64,000 bases of DNA from contig NC_053491.1 in NCBI RefSeq assembly GCF_905171775.1, positions 108,014,682-108,078,681 on the forward strand, read 5' to 3'. Each line of letters begins with the position of its first letter. Position 1 is the first letter of the stretch. The stretch is from Rana temporaria (Eukaryota; Chordata; Amphibia; Anura; Ranidae). Below are positions 1-11,191 of the stretch, one piece after another. A program made the position numbers and the translations under genes. Below the pieces are notes generated by a model. The model worked only from the letters and a program-made list of their open reading frames with translations. It had not been told where the DNA came from and searched no databases.

Positions 1-2189
1 TTAATTTATTTTAAGGCATTATGAGCTTACATAATAGTTGTTGGAGGATTTTGCAGATAAAAAAAATGTAACAAAAATTTCAAAGAATTACGGTATATTT
101 CTGTTTCTGCAAATCCTTTACTCTATGGTTTGTGACTTCTCTTAATAAAGTCACTGAAAAAGAGCCCATGTTGTCTGTCAGTTATATAGATTAATGAAAC
201 ACGACTGGGGAATAAAAGCAATCAGCTGTGGATTTATGCATACTATTTTCAGTGGACAAAAAAGAGAAATGTTCAATAATCTATTGTTCCTAGCTGCAGA
301 CATTATTTCAAACAAATGAGAACATTATTAAACTATTTGCTATACAAATGTGTTTTGTCCACTTGATAATTCAATAGTATACAGCAAAGAAAAATGCATT
401 TTTGAACAAGCTGTTATAGTTATATTTGGGGATTTTTTGCAACTGTCATGTAATTATTGTGCTTCATAATTACTATTTTTTAATTTGCATTTCACTTTAA
501 GCAAAACATCTGGGACATGTTTCTTCCACCAACTTCAAATTTATAAATAATATGTATACCACTTGTATGCCTCTGGATATACATATGACTGTGAAGAAGC
601 TCTGTATATTTCCTTTATGCTACAACTCAATTTAAATAGAAAGTAAATACAAGGCATGATGGGTTTACAATTGACAGCGTTGTGGGGTTGCATTTGAAGC
701 ATAGGGACCCTAATAAATTATGTGCAGTAATTAAAAAGGAAATTTCAGCAAAACTGATTTAAATAACGTGATTTCTCCTGTGTATAAATGTGTCCCATTG
801 ATAAACCAAAACAAAGACACACAAAAAGGCAACCAGTCTTTGGCCTTGATGCAGTCTATCATAGTCTGGAACTCGTTTGCAATTTCTCAAATGAAAATTA
901 CAATTATTAAAGGGATTTATTTGTAAAAAGCTCCAAAAAAAAAACAGGAAGTTGAAGTCACAACATTGTATTAGGATTTAATTATGTTTTTTTTTATGTA
1001 TTTACTATCGTAACATGATATCTAACTAGATATCCAATTAGTAGTTAAAGGAAACATCTCCTCTTTCCCTTTCCCCAATCTGAGCTCTAATGAAGTGCCT
1101 ATGTAAAAATGACAAAAATATAGTTGCCGGCAGGCTGTTAATACCTTTAACACATGCTAAAATGGAACATAAAAAGAAATTACAGCAACGGGGAGGCTGA
1201 AATTTTAATTAATGGCATCAATTTGCTTACACTGACAGATTTTAATGGAAAAAGATAGCACATTATTAGGCATAACTCTGGGTTTGTGACTATGACTTAA
1301 GTATAAAATACTAGTGCTCCCTTTAACTGTGGCCACAACAACATTTTCTGTTTCAGAGCAGAAGATTGTTTATATTTGATCCTGCAGTGCTTTGAATGCC
1401 AGAAGAGCAGGAGCAGGGCAGAGGTTTAATGGATTTCGGGACCCATTAACTTTTTATGGTTCTCCATAAACTTGCCTTGCTTCCAAATTAGGGAGTCTTA
1501 GAAGTGTTTCTGCTGAAATCTGTGCAATAAACTTGGATAGCTTATTCCAGAAGGCTCTCAGCATTTCTCTCACTGCAGCATTCTGGAACTTGAATTGATA
1601 CTTGCAAATTTTAAGCTGTAAATTTGTGTTTATGCAAATAGTTCTGCAGCTGATTTGAAATGAGAAGCTTGTACAGATGAAGAAGGCTAGATATATCATT
1701 GGTTTTCTTTAAAAGATCATAACTATGTGGTTAGTGATTTTGTCTTGCTGCGATTTAGGGTAAGAATCCACAGTTCACAGTCACTGTATCAATATCTGGT
1801 GTTTTCATATGCTAACATATTTGCATGGGTTTTAATTTGGGTGCTCCAGTTACTTGCTTCATCCTTAAACATAGTGGTAGCAGATATTACTTTAAACCGA
1901 GTTGTTCATACTGTGTCTGTATGGTGTGTTTATATGAATGTGGTTGGGATCTTAGAAGAGGGTTGAATGATGCTGTAATTATAAGCTGTCACCTGGAATA
2001 TATTGAAACTGTATCCATGCAATACATATAAATATCAGGAAGCTTCAATATAAATAGTGAGTGTGAAGTGTGAAACACCCTGTCAGGTTTTATTGCTAAA
2101 TGTGTTCTCATTGGGGAAATGTACCCTCTCTATTTGTCCTAGGGACCATGGTCTCTAATAGAGAAAGTTATGGGAAATTAAAACTGTTA
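1..2189. other. AT-rich intergenic DNA, no gene recognised
   Basis: I see no convincing exon, RNA gene or transposon ends here; the short open frames have no recognisable domain and no splice context. The stretch about 1110-1420 is less repetitive than the rest of the window and has homeodomain-like AATTAAT cores, so it could be an intronic or intergenic regulatory element, but nothing in the sequence proves this. Confidence 0.5.
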
Positions 2190-2460
2190 GGCCCCATACA
2201 CACGTCCGAGGAACTCGACGTTCCAAACACATCGAGTTCCTCGTCGAGTTCAGTGTTGAAGCCGCTGAGGATCTTGGCGGGCCGACTTTCCTCATTGAAC
2301 AACGAGGAAATAGAGAACATGTTCTCTATTCGGCCCGACGAGTTCCTCGTCGGCTTCCTCGCTGAAAAGTGTACACACGACCGAGTTTCTCGGCAGAATC
2401 CAGCTCCGACCGAGTTTCTGCCTGAATTCTGCCGAGAAACTCGGTCGTGTGTACGGGGCC
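2190..2460. mobile_element. MITE with GGCCCCGTACACAC-type inverted ends
   Basis: The left end reads GGCCCCATACACACG and the right end is the near-exact inverse complement, CGTGTGTACGGGGCC. The interior folds into hairpins built from GAGTTTCTCGGCAGAA and its complement and from GAGGAACTCGACG. The length (271 bp), the lack of coding capacity and the terminal inverted repeats define a non-autonomous DNA transposon. Three further elements in the window (24483, 43270, 45353) share the GTACACAC end motif. The superfamily is not clear to me. Confidence 0.75.
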
Positions 2461-2799
2461 TCACAGGAACTGAATGTAACAAGTGCCCAAGAGAGGACTC
2501 TCCTTCACTTTGGAAATATTTCCTCTCATTTCCTATTGATTGTTTGTCACAGAAGAAAAAACAAACAAGAAAACAACAGGGGTTTTAATAATTCCCTATT
2601 CGATCCATACACCAAAAATTTGCTAAAAAAAACTGCTATTGCACAGTGCCCTACGCAGCATTAACTTGCAATTTCCCCATGCAATCAAATACTTCTACAA
2701 GCTAATCACTAACCCAGCATTAAGAGAAACAAATAAAGGCATAAGGGTAGAGTGTCAGAATTTTTTTTTTTTTGCTACTGTTATAATTAGAATAAACTC

Positions 2800-3430
2800 C
2801 CTCGACAATTTTTGAAGGGGAACTGCAACCGAAAGGGGAAGGTACGCTTGTTTGACTCCTTCCCCCTCCTCTTGAACATTTGGTGCTTAGTTATTTGGGG
2901 TGGGGGTACCTTGTTTTAACATGTACCTGCTCCCACTTCTGACCAGATTGCCTAGGCGATTCCTTAGGGGGTGACATTTGTCCAATGAGAGGTAGACATG
3001 GGGAGCAGGGCCACCCAGTTATGTCACCAGGTAACCTCTGCCCCTATGTTTACCTGTCAGACAGCTGTGTCTGTAGATGGGAACAGTTGTGTTCGGTGTG
3101 CTTTGGGTCATCGTTTTTATGTTTTTTTTTTTTTAATAAAGGACTTGTCAAAAACTGTTGTTGCGTTTTTAACTCTTTGAACACTTTGTGGTGAATCACA
3201 TCGGGGAGGCAGAATCTGGGAGGCACTTGTTAAAGGGTTAATGCCAGTTTAAAAAAAAAACTGTGTGGGGGTGCCCCCAATTCATACCAGGCCCTTTGGC
3301 TCTGGATGGATTTTAATGGGAACGCAATGCCAAAATATAAAAGAAAATTGTGTGGGGTCCCAGCCAAATTTGATGCCAGACCCTTAGATCTAAGTGACAA
3401 TCAAAACATTAAAAATAAATTAGTGTTTGT
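2800..3430. mobile_element. Relic of the GC-rich foldback family
   Basis: It contains an AATAAAGGACTT-like segment followed by a T-rich stretch, and near 3260-3310 a GTGGGGGTGCCCCC...ACCAGGCCCTT...TCTGG string. These match the arms of the complete foldback at 34561-36990. Both outer ends are degraded, so the limits are approximate. Confidence 0.5.
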
Positions 3431-4736
3431 TATTGTTTGACACTATAATAGTGCAGTCTTACATCTTAGCAATAGCTATGTATATTGTTATTCAATTGTA
3501 TTTGTTCCTGTCAGTGAAGAAATGTCAGTGCAGTGTCAGTTTATAAGCCCACATGGAGGCTGCTATATTTTCTTTAGCTGGCCTGGCCATAGAGGGATCG
3601 AAATTTGTCTGGTTCAGCAGGCCCCATCTGAATTTTGATCTGTGTGGCCTTCCCTGTTTGACAGAAGTTGATCATTAGAGTGACTACTGTTAAATTGAAA
3701 TGCTGTGAAATTTGTCTTCATCAGTTGCTGAAGTAAATGGAGGAATCTGTTTATTTTAGCCCGCTGGCTGATTAAAAAAAAAATTGTCATCTATGGCCAA
3801 CTTTAGTGAACTCTGTGCTGATAATTGACATTCTGGCTGTGAGAAAGTTACAATAATCAACTTACAAATGGAAAACATTTATTCATAATGGTCAGGAATA
3901 AAAAAATATTACATTTAAAAATATATTTTTCTATATTCGAAAGACTGGTAAATATGAACATTTGCATATAAATATATTGCCATTTGAATTCCAGCTAGCA
4001 GATGTATTTCAAGGCTTTTCTTTCCTCTATTATGTATTGCTGTTTTGAAACAAAATGCTGTTTACAGACCTCAATAACTCATGAGATCTATTTACACAAC
4101 TGAATTAATCAGAGGACTAATTCACACTTCCATATTCTAGCTATATTCAGGGCCATCTGGCTAATTTGTAAAATAGTTTCTACTATGGCCTTCTTTATGA
4201 AACCTAAACTGAGTGAATATTGTGTTATGGGTGCACACTTTTACTTCCTTAACATTAACTCTGTGCCTTGCTCAGGCTCGGAATTCTAAATAAAAATGTT
4301 AGCCTTGGCTTGGGATTTTACAGATGATGAAGGGTGGAAGATTGGTAAACATCTCTTCATCAATCCTCCACCAGTGTTGTGAACCGAAAGCAATCTGCTC
4401 GAAGTACTTCCTGGTTCACAGCCATGAGATCTACACATACGGATACACACCTAGGTAAATGGGTAAACTATGTGTTGCTGCACACAGTGGGGTAGGAATA
4501 ATAATTATGGGGCAATTGTTTATTGGTAACTCTAAAATAGTAAGTTGTAAAGGCTTTTAGGGTGTTTTTCTATCTAGGTATTGCAATTTTTGGCATTTCA
4601 CAGGTGCATGCATTTTAAAGACTTTATAAATTTGGTATCTATTTTTTTTATATGGGAATTATATTGTTTTTGATTGTTTTGTGTTTGAGTGGGGAAGTTC
4701 TCAAAACTGGACCAATAGAATCTGGAAAAGCTGTTC
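3431..4736. other. Unassigned AT-rich DNA
   Basis: I see nothing recognisable beyond homopolymer runs. Confidence 0.5.
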
Positions 4737-5041
4737 GGCTGCATTCACACTATAACGCAGCGTATTTTGCCGCGACAAATTGCGGCGTATTGTACCGCGA
4801 TTTGCCGCGACAAAACGGGTCTTTTTTTTTTTACAACACATTGTTGCCGAAAGCCGCCTGAGAACACATTGTTGCCGAAAGCCGCCTGAAAAAAGGGTCC
4901 GGGACTTGTTTTCAGGCGGCAGGCGTACAGCGTTTCGGCGTTTGGCGTGAGATGTGAACCATCTCCATAGACAAGAATGTAAAATCACCCCTCCAGCGGC
5001 ACGAGCGTCGGGCGTAAATACGCAAAGGTGTGAATGCAGCC
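4737..5041. mobile_element. MITE with GGCTGCATTCACAC inverted ends
   Basis: Perfect 14-bp terminal inverted repeats (GGCTGCATTCACAC at 4737-4750, its complement at 5028-5041) enclose a non-coding, CpG-rich 305-bp interior. A unit of about 28 bp containing TTGTTGCCGAAAGCCGCCTG is duplicated in tandem at about 4835-4889. Confidence 0.8.
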
Positions 5042-5654
5042 TTCATGGCAAGCAGTCCGTTTCTATTTTTCTTTTTTAAAGCCTAACTGAGCAAGCTGTA
5101 GATAGAAGCTGATTGGTTGCCATGCACAGCTGCTCCAGCTTTGATAAATTCCCCCAGTGTGTTTCTAACTGTAAATATAGGTTTGAAAAACAGTTATGCA
5201 AATATTGAAGCTGACACCTTTTTATCCTACAGTCTCTCTTTTTATATATAAATATATAATGTTTTGGGGTTTTAATTTTCAAGCCTAGAAGTCTAAATTT
5301 AACAAAAATATATATTTGTAAAGCAGAGATTTTCAAAAATAAATTATAAATAGCTTTTATAAAATATAAAACAATCATTAGGAACATTTGAAAATCTTAT
5401 TTGACCTAAATAAGTGTTAGTTGAGGAATCCATCCCTAGTAAAAGACAGGCCCCAATTATAGGATTAATATTTACAGCATGTCAAATAGTAGCCTAAAGT
5501 TGAATATCCCCCAACAGTTGAAAGCTTGCCCCTATTCTTTCTAATAGCAAAAAGATTACTCAGATCCACCTTCATGGGACCTTACTCACAATGTCCCTCA
5601 GACTTGCATGAACCTAGGACCCATATGTAATGTTTAATACATCTTCCTGTAAAC
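5042..5654. other. Unassigned flank left of the PLE array
   Basis: AT-rich single-copy-looking sequence with no gene seen. It ends at the target-site duplication of the Penelope-like insertion. Confidence 0.5.
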
Positions 5655-5669
5655 CAGTAATGAGTATTG
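5655..5669. repeat. Left target-site duplication of the PLE array
   Basis: CAGTAATGAGTATTG occurs here and again at 20860-20874, exactly bracketing the composite. A 15-bp duplication around the whole 15.2-kb structure shows that the outer ends were inserted into a single staggered break. Confidence 0.9.
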
Positions 5670-6946
5670 GAAAAAAGAATAATTGCGCTAAACCCAAACG
5701 TGCACTAGTGATTAAACTAATAACCAAGTGTGTGTGTAAAACCACTGTGTCCGTGTCTAGCACACAAACTCAGTGGAATCAGGGGGCCAGATGGCCTCTC
5801 TACTAGCAATAATATATATGAACCAAGTGGTCAATATCATAAATGATTGTGAACCATAGCCACAATAATTGTTAAAAAAATTAACAAAACATATAATAAT
5901 ATATTAATATAAAGTCCATATAGTCCAAAATAATTTTTAGAAGATAGGTTGTAGATCCATATAGCAAATGAAGACACCCGTGAAGATTCCAGAAATGTAA
6001 TAATCAAACATCAAACGTGAATCCTCCACCAATCGTGCAGCTGCTTACCAGAACTCTGGGTCCTGCCGGACCACTATCAGCATATTTCTCAACCAAAGAT
6101 TTGAGGCAGCAGTGAGTCCTCCACTTATACTAGAACCAATCCGTACTCAACGAGGGACATAGAAAATAAGACAGAGCTCCACATGGCATAAAATCCGGTT
6201 GATTTATTAAAATAATAGTAAAACTATGTACATACAACTCACAATTCAGTTGAAAAAAGACAGCAATTGGCCTGTAACGCCGGCCGGTCGTACCAGGAAC
6301 CAAAGAGCCACTCGTTGGAGTAATGCAAGGGATGGCGTCCACACGTCACTCACTCCACCCGACGCGTTTCGTGACAAGATCACTTCGTCTCGGGGTACGA
6401 GTGGCGCGGGACGCCACCCCTTTATATAAAAGCACAATAGTAATCAAACAATCAATTAATTTCACTAACCAAGCCTCACTCCGGGATCCGCACGTGCACC
6501 GGAAGTGTATCAATCTCCATCCGGGTCACTGAGTTCACCGGAAGTCAATACTCATAGGTTGCTCAGTGTCTCCACCTAAAGGGGCGGACACTTGCGGTGT
6601 ATATGATGTCCACCGTAGCGGGGCGTGGTAGGAACACCCAGAAGGCGGGACAATGAATGTCACTGCTCAGGGTTTGTTTGTTAAACAATGTAGTTCCACA
6701 TACTGAATGGCAGAATAGAAATCTTACACAAGATCACAGTATGTGTTACTGGGCCGTATCCAAAACTTACCCAGCAAAAAAACATATAAAAATACATATA
6801 AATTATTAAAATAAAGATAAAAATTAGCTATCAAACTAAATCGTGACGCCGTAGACCTAAGTTGTTCGCGCATGCGCCCAACCAGTCACCACCATGTGAT
6901 TGCGTTCCACATAGAACGGCTCACGTCTTAGATCTTAGTACAGCAA
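5670..6946 (-). repeat. PLE terminal repeat (PLTR), downstream copy of unit A
   Basis: This is the minus-strand equivalent of 19496-20859, lacking the last 87 bp at the outer edge. It follows the ORF2 3' UTR (6947-7695) of unit A. It holds the hammerhead-like fold and promoter-like sites described for the other copies. Its small open frames recur in all four PLTR copies and look non-coding. Confidence 0.9.
6329..6420 (-). ncRNA. Hammerhead-ribozyme-like fold, PLTR of unit A
   Basis: Same sequence as 14413-14504 on the opposite strand; the structure is described there. The core GACGA and GAAA segments are kept, but the two bases expected to be CU before GA are GA, so self-cleavage is doubtful. 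Confidence 0.55.
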
Positions 6947-7695
6947 GATACCCCCTCCCTCTGGGCCAATGACAGGGAAAGCCAATGATATTAGGTGTAC
7001 GGCTGCTGTGGATTGAGCCTGACTGCGCTGAATACAAAGACTCAGTGTGTCTGTGCAAGTCCTTAGATTACAACCACATCCTATGTCCAAATGACATGAC
7101 ATAGAGTAACTTTACATCGATCATATATTAAATATTAAATCCATATGTATATATATATTAATAAATTAATTAGTGAAAATTAGATCATGTACTATTGTGT
7201 AAGTGACTACACTGCAAAAAAAGAATTATATAAAAAATATATATAAAAAGATTAATTAGTTAATGAAGATTTTAAATTTGTTTATTTATATGAATAAATC
7301 CTATCTAATTTGTAAAAAGCCACACTAGCCACGGTGTTTGTGGATAAATAATAATAAGAATTGAATCATTTCTATTATGTGAGAGACCACACTAAAAGGT
7401 GCCATATATTGGCACACGATTAGTGATTGTATCTCAGTGAATACACACTCAGTCCCCAATATGGGGGTGTTCAGGTGATGAAACCAAAACATAAAAAATA
7501 TATATGTAAAAATAAAAATTACAATTATGTGAATATAGATTATTTTATAATCGATGTAAAAATGCAGTTGTTAGGCAGGAGTGCCCTAACGTTTCATGGC
7601 CAATCCCAACAGCCATCTAAGCTAGTAAATTATTCCATCTAAACAGACAATAGATTGCCCTCAAATGAAAAAATTTTTTTGTTATAAACCATGAA
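6947..7695 (-). other. PLE unit A 3' untranslated region
   Basis: AT-rich region between the ORF2 stop and the PLTR, with no coding potential. It is repeated nearly exactly at 12556-13304 and 18747-19495. One visible difference is an A/T homopolymer length change just after the ORF2 stop. Confidence 0.8.
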
Positions 7696-10029
7696 TTAAG
7701 CATTATTTATGAATGCGTTAATATCTGTATCCACGTTGAGGCCATGAGGGAGATAAGTCCTCAATCTGTGGATCCATGCCATTTCAGTTTTGGAAATTTC
7801 CCTAATTAGAGAACTTCCCCTCCAGTTCGGCTTATATTTGTCAATGCCCACAAACAAAGTTCCTTCAGGGTTTCTATGATGAACCAGATCGTAATGTCTT
7901 GAAACCGAATGGTTTGGAAAGCCACTTCTTATTTTGGCTATATGTTCATTCAATCTGATTTTAAGTTCTCTTTTAGTCCTCCCCACGTACTGTAACCCAC
8001 ATGGGCATTGAAGCAAGTAAATCACCCCTTTACTGGAGCAGGTGATAAATGGTTTTACTTCATGGGTTCGTCCAGTACTGGTGGAGGAAAAATGAGAGAT
8101 CTTACGATCTTGACATTTGTTTAGAAAGCACACTTGGCAATTCTTACACCTGTGATAACCCGTGAGGTTTTGCCAAAAAACTCGTGTTTCATTAGGAGGG
8201 TCCTGTACACTTGGGGCCACACTGGCTCCCAAGGATGAGGCTCCTCGAAATATCACAGATGGTCTTACTGGCAACACAGGTGCAAGTACAAGATCACTTT
8301 GCAATATATGCCAGTGCTTCCTGATCAGATGTTTGATATTCTGATGTTGTACTGAGAAGGTAGTTATGAATGGCAGAGAGAAGTTATTTCTCTCTTGTTT
8401 GGTTTGAACCTTTAACAAGGATTCCCTATTAGTATCTCGGGCAGATTGTACCGCCCGGTCCAATGTCAAAGGATCATAACCCTTCTCTAGGAATTTGTTT
8501 GATAAAACAGCAGCCTGAACATCAAAAACGTCAACATCTGTACAGTTGCGTCTGATCCTGGTATATTGTCCTTGAGGGACTGCCTTCAACCATGGACCAT
8601 AATGGCAACTGTCCAGAGGAATGAACGAGTTCCTATCAGTCGGTTTGAAAAATGTACTGGTGACAAACTTATTGTCCACTATGCCAATATTCAAATCCAA
8701 AAAATTCACCAAAGTCTGACTTGCAGAAAAAGTGAATCTAATGCCTCTAGAATTGTCATTGAGGGAACTCATGAACAGATCTAAGTCATCTCTCTCTCCA
8801 TCCCATAGGAGGAGGACGTCGTCGATATACCTAACCCAGAGTGTTACCTCAGGTCTTCGGCAATCATCGACGGCGTCCTCCTCCCACTTGGCCATGAAAA
8901 GATTAGCCAGGCTGGGGGCATATTTAGCCCCCATAGCCACTCCCCTATCCTGGCGAAAAAAACAATTGTCGAACCAAAAATAGTTATGACTCGCTGCAAA
9001 TTGAAGCAGGGTCATGATGAACTCGATCTGTTCCGAGGCCAGAGTTGAGTCTCTGGTCAGATAAAATCTCACAGCCTCAAGGCCAAGATCGTGGGGGATT
9101 ATGGTGTACAGGGATGTCACATCGGCTGTGACCATCCACACACCTTCCCTAGGGGATAATCCCGACAGCAGATTAATCACCTGCTTTGTGTCTCCAATAA
9201 AGGACGGTATCTTGCGCACCAGAGGCTGCAAGTAAAAATCAATGTACTTGCCCACCCGGGACGTGATGGAATCAATCCCACTGACAATGGGACGTCCCGG
9301 GGGGCAAGTTTGATTCTTATGGATTTTCGGGAGATAGTATATTACCGGTGTGCGAGGCGCCACCGGCACCAGGAATAGACTCTCCTTTTTATTTAAAATC
9401 CCTTTCTGGAGGCCCTGATCTACCAGGACCTCCAGGTCTCGTTTATACTTAACGACTGGGTCACGGCTTAGAGGGGTGTAGGTGGCATCGTCGTCCACGA
9501 TGCGATGCATCTCTGCAACATAATCGCATCTATCTAGGACGACGATGCCACCCCCCTTATCTGCCGGCCTGATGACAAGTGATTTGTTGGAACACAACGA
9601 ATCTAATCCTGTCTCGAGAGCTTTGTTCAATCTAACCTTCTTAAACTTCATTTTATCCAAGTCCTTAAGTACAACGTCCCTGAAGACCCTAATGCTAGCA
9701 GGTAGGGTCCCGGGATTGAACAAAGAGGCGTTGGACAAATTAGAATGCCTATATTCTGAAGCACACTGAGGCCCCTCATTAATAGGATTCGTTAAGAAGT
9801 GTCTCCTAATACTCAATTTTCTAGAGAACTTATGAACATCCATAAAGGTTTGAAATTTGCTCAGATTTCTCGGAGGTGCAAACTTCAAACCCTTATCTAA
9901 CAGCTCTTTTTCAGAATCTGTGAGTGTTTGTTGGCTTAGATTGTAGATGCCAACTCCTACACTCTTCTTCTCTTTGGATGCTTGGGCTCTCCTCCCCCCT
10001 CTGGTCCCTCTCTTGGTTCTGTAGGCCAT
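7696..10029 (-). CDS. PLE ORF2: reverse transcriptase with GIY-YIG endonuclease (intact)
   Basis: This is the enzyme that would copy the element RNA at a nicked target. Residues below count from the TTG where the frame opens (10062); the first ATG is residue 12 at 10029 in good context (AGCATGG), giving 777 aa. RT signatures appear in order: RPADKGGGIVVLD near 165-177, YLPKIHK (243-249) and PPGRPIVSG typical of PLE RTs, catalytic Asp in ADVTSLY (313-319), GVAMGAKYAP (374-383), and the YIDD box (412-415). A Cys cluster CKNCQVCFLNKC (639-650) precedes GIY-YIG: GVIY (679-682), YVGRT (692-696), Arg in RLNEH, Glu near 760, and a PHGLN end. No stop or frameshift is visible, so it may be functional. 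It overlaps ORF1 in the -1 frame. Confidence 0.95.
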   Translation of the reverse strand: MAYRTKRGTRGGRRAQASKEKKSVGVGIYNLSQQTLTDSEKELLDKGLKFAPPRNLSKFQTFMDVHKFSRKLSIRRHFLTNPINEGPQCASEYRHSNLSNASLFNPGTLPASIRVFRDVVLKDLDKMKFKKVRLNKALETGLDSLCSNKSLVIRPADKGGGIVVLDRCDYVAEMHRIVDDDATYTPLSRDPVVKYKRDLEVLVDQGLQKGILNKKESLFLVPVAPRTPVIYYLPKIHKNQTCPPGRPIVSGIDSITSRVGKYIDFYLQPLVRKIPSFIGDTKQVINLLSGLSPREGVWMVTADVTSLYTIIPHDLGLEAVRFYLTRDSTLASEQIEFIMTLLQFAASHNYFWFDNCFFRQDRGVAMGAKYAPSLANLFMAKWEEDAVDDCRRPEVTLWVRYIDDVLLLWDGERDDLDLFMSSLNDNSRGIRFTFSASQTLVNFLDLNIGIVDNKFVTSTFFKPTDRNSFIPLDSCHYGPWLKAVPQGQYTRIRRNCTDVDVFDVQAAVLSNKFLEKGYDPLTLDRAVQSARDTNRESLLKVQTKQERNNFSLPFITTFSVQHQNIKHLIRKHWHILQSDLVLAPVLPVRPSVIFRGASSLGASVAPSVQDPPNETRVFWQNLTGYHRCKNCQVCFLNKCQDRKISHFSSTSTGRTHEVKPFITCSSKGVIYLLQCPCGLQYVGRTKRELKIRLNEHIAKIRSGFPNHSVSRHYDLVHHRNPEGTLFVGIDKYKPNWRGSSLIREISKTEMAWIHRLRTYLPHGLNVDTDINAFINNA

Positions 10030-11132
10030 GCTGGGCCGTGATGGCTCCTGGGAAAACCCCAATTATAGGGAGAGCGGGATGGAGGAGGCCCCTGTATATT
10101 TTCGGGTCTGAGATACCCATAGCCCCTGTCCTGTGATCCAAACCCAGGTGGGGGAAAGCATCTTTCCCAACTATTATATGGAGCATCCCTGGGTCCAAGC
10201 CCATAGGGCCCCATAGGGTCTAATAAAGGGAAGAAGCGATTCTGTGTTGGGATATTAAAGTCATAGGTACTGTCTCTTCTACCCTGAGGGTTAAATTCCA
10301 TTTGTGTGGAATTTCTAAACGAGGTTGTTTGGTCTCGACCTACTGGAGAGTCAGTCCTATAATGTTGGAATTGAGACTCCGATCTATGACCTTTAAACTT
10401 CTGTCTGACTCTGGTAGGAGTATTGGACTGAACCGTGTCCTTTTTCGAGTTTTTAACCTTAACCCTAGGTTTCTGTTGGACCTGGGAAGATGTTGAGGTG
10501 TTAGGTTGGTCCATCCTATGGTTTGAAACCAGTGTACGCTGTGAGGGCACAAGAGGGGCAACAGAAACTTGCGGAGTCGTATCCATTGTCTCCCTATCCT
10601 CAGCATCTGTGGCAATTTTTTTCTGCCATTTAAATACCAACTTCGACTGATAGTCCTCTAAGTCGCGATTGTATTTCTTTTTCTTCTTCACTTTTTGGTC
10701 TTTCTCCTCTTTTTCGAGATTTTTTTGGAGGTTGGCGGAGTAATCCTGATATTCCTCCTCCTTTTTGTGAGGAATCAATGATTCCTTAACCAATTTAATC
10801 TCAGAGTCTAACTTGATCAGTTTGTCTCTCTTCCTCTCCGCTAGAAAGCGCAAGAAGGAAGTGCCAGCATCATTGAAATATTTGGCCCAACCGATCAAGT
10901 CAGATTCGTCTGTCTGAGGACTGACCTCCCACCGTAGGCTCCTAGGAACCATCCCACTCTTGACATACGTTTCCAAAAAAACAACGTCCCACTGGGTATG
11001 TATTTCTGCTGTCATAAGATTTTTCAATCTCATGAAGAGCCCACTTACTTCAGAAGTGGTGGGTAATGGGGTGGAATCAAACACCCCCACTGTATTGACT
11101 ACCCTCTTTGAACGAAAGTCAAAAATATCCAT
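9957..11132 (-). CDS. PLE ORF1: coiled-coil, basic C-terminal protein (391 aa)
   Basis: The start is the ATG in a textbook vertebrate context (CACCATGG); the frame opens 12 codons earlier at a TTG. There is no recognisable enzymatic domain. About residues 93-173 are very rich in Lys/Glu/Leu with heptad-like spacing and should form a coiled coil. The C-terminal third is rich in Pro, Arg and Gly and ends in KHPKRRRV, which looks like a nuclear localisation signal. This layout resembles ORF1 RNA-chaperone-type proteins of other retroelements, which is inference. It ends inside ORF2. An identical protein is encoded by unit C at 15310-16485, which suggests the frame was under selection until recently. 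Confidence 0.85.
   Translation of the reverse strand: MDIFDFRSKRVVNTVGVFDSTPLPTTSEVSGLFMRLKNLMTAEIHTQWDVVFLETYVKSGMVPRSLRWEVSPQTDESDLIGWAKYFNDAGTSFLRFLAERKRDKLIKLDSEIKLVKESLIPHKKEEEYQDYSANLQKNLEKEEKDQKVKKKKKYNRDLEDYQSKLVFKWQKKIATDAEDRETMDTTPQVSVAPLVPSQRTLVSNHRMDQPNTSTSSQVQQKPRVKVKNSKKDTVQSNTPTRVRQKFKGHRSESQFQHYRTDSPVGRDQTTSFRNSTQMEFNPQGRRDSTYDFNIPTQNRFFPLLDPMGPYGLGPRDAPYNSWERCFPPPGFGSQDRGYGYLRPENIQGPPPSRSPYNWGFPRSHHGPAWPTEPREGPEGGGEPKHPKRRRV
10053..10059 (-). promoter_or_regulatory. Candidate -1 frameshift heptamer G_GGU_UUU (unit A)
   Basis: In the ORF1 reading frame the sequence reads TGG GGT TTT, so G GGT TTT fits the X_XXY_YYZ rule. It lies just after the stop that closes the ORF2 frame upstream, and slipping back one base enters ORF2 exactly. 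The counterpart in unit C is 16383-16389. No strong downstream pseudoknot is obvious. Confidence 0.4.
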
Positions 11133-11191
11133 GGTGACCTTATGAAAAGTCACCAAACCAAGCTGCAATTGAAGGTATACAGATAATAAGG

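Noticed and set aside
6130..6532. Small overlapping frames in the PLE terminal repeat, seen four times
   Set aside because: Their repetition reflects the repeat itself; they overlap in three phases across the hammerhead-like fold and have no protein features.
8162..9769. Plus-strand open frames opposite PLE ORF2 (and their mirror copies in unit C)
   Set aside because: They are antisense shadows of the RT frame, with no start context or domain.
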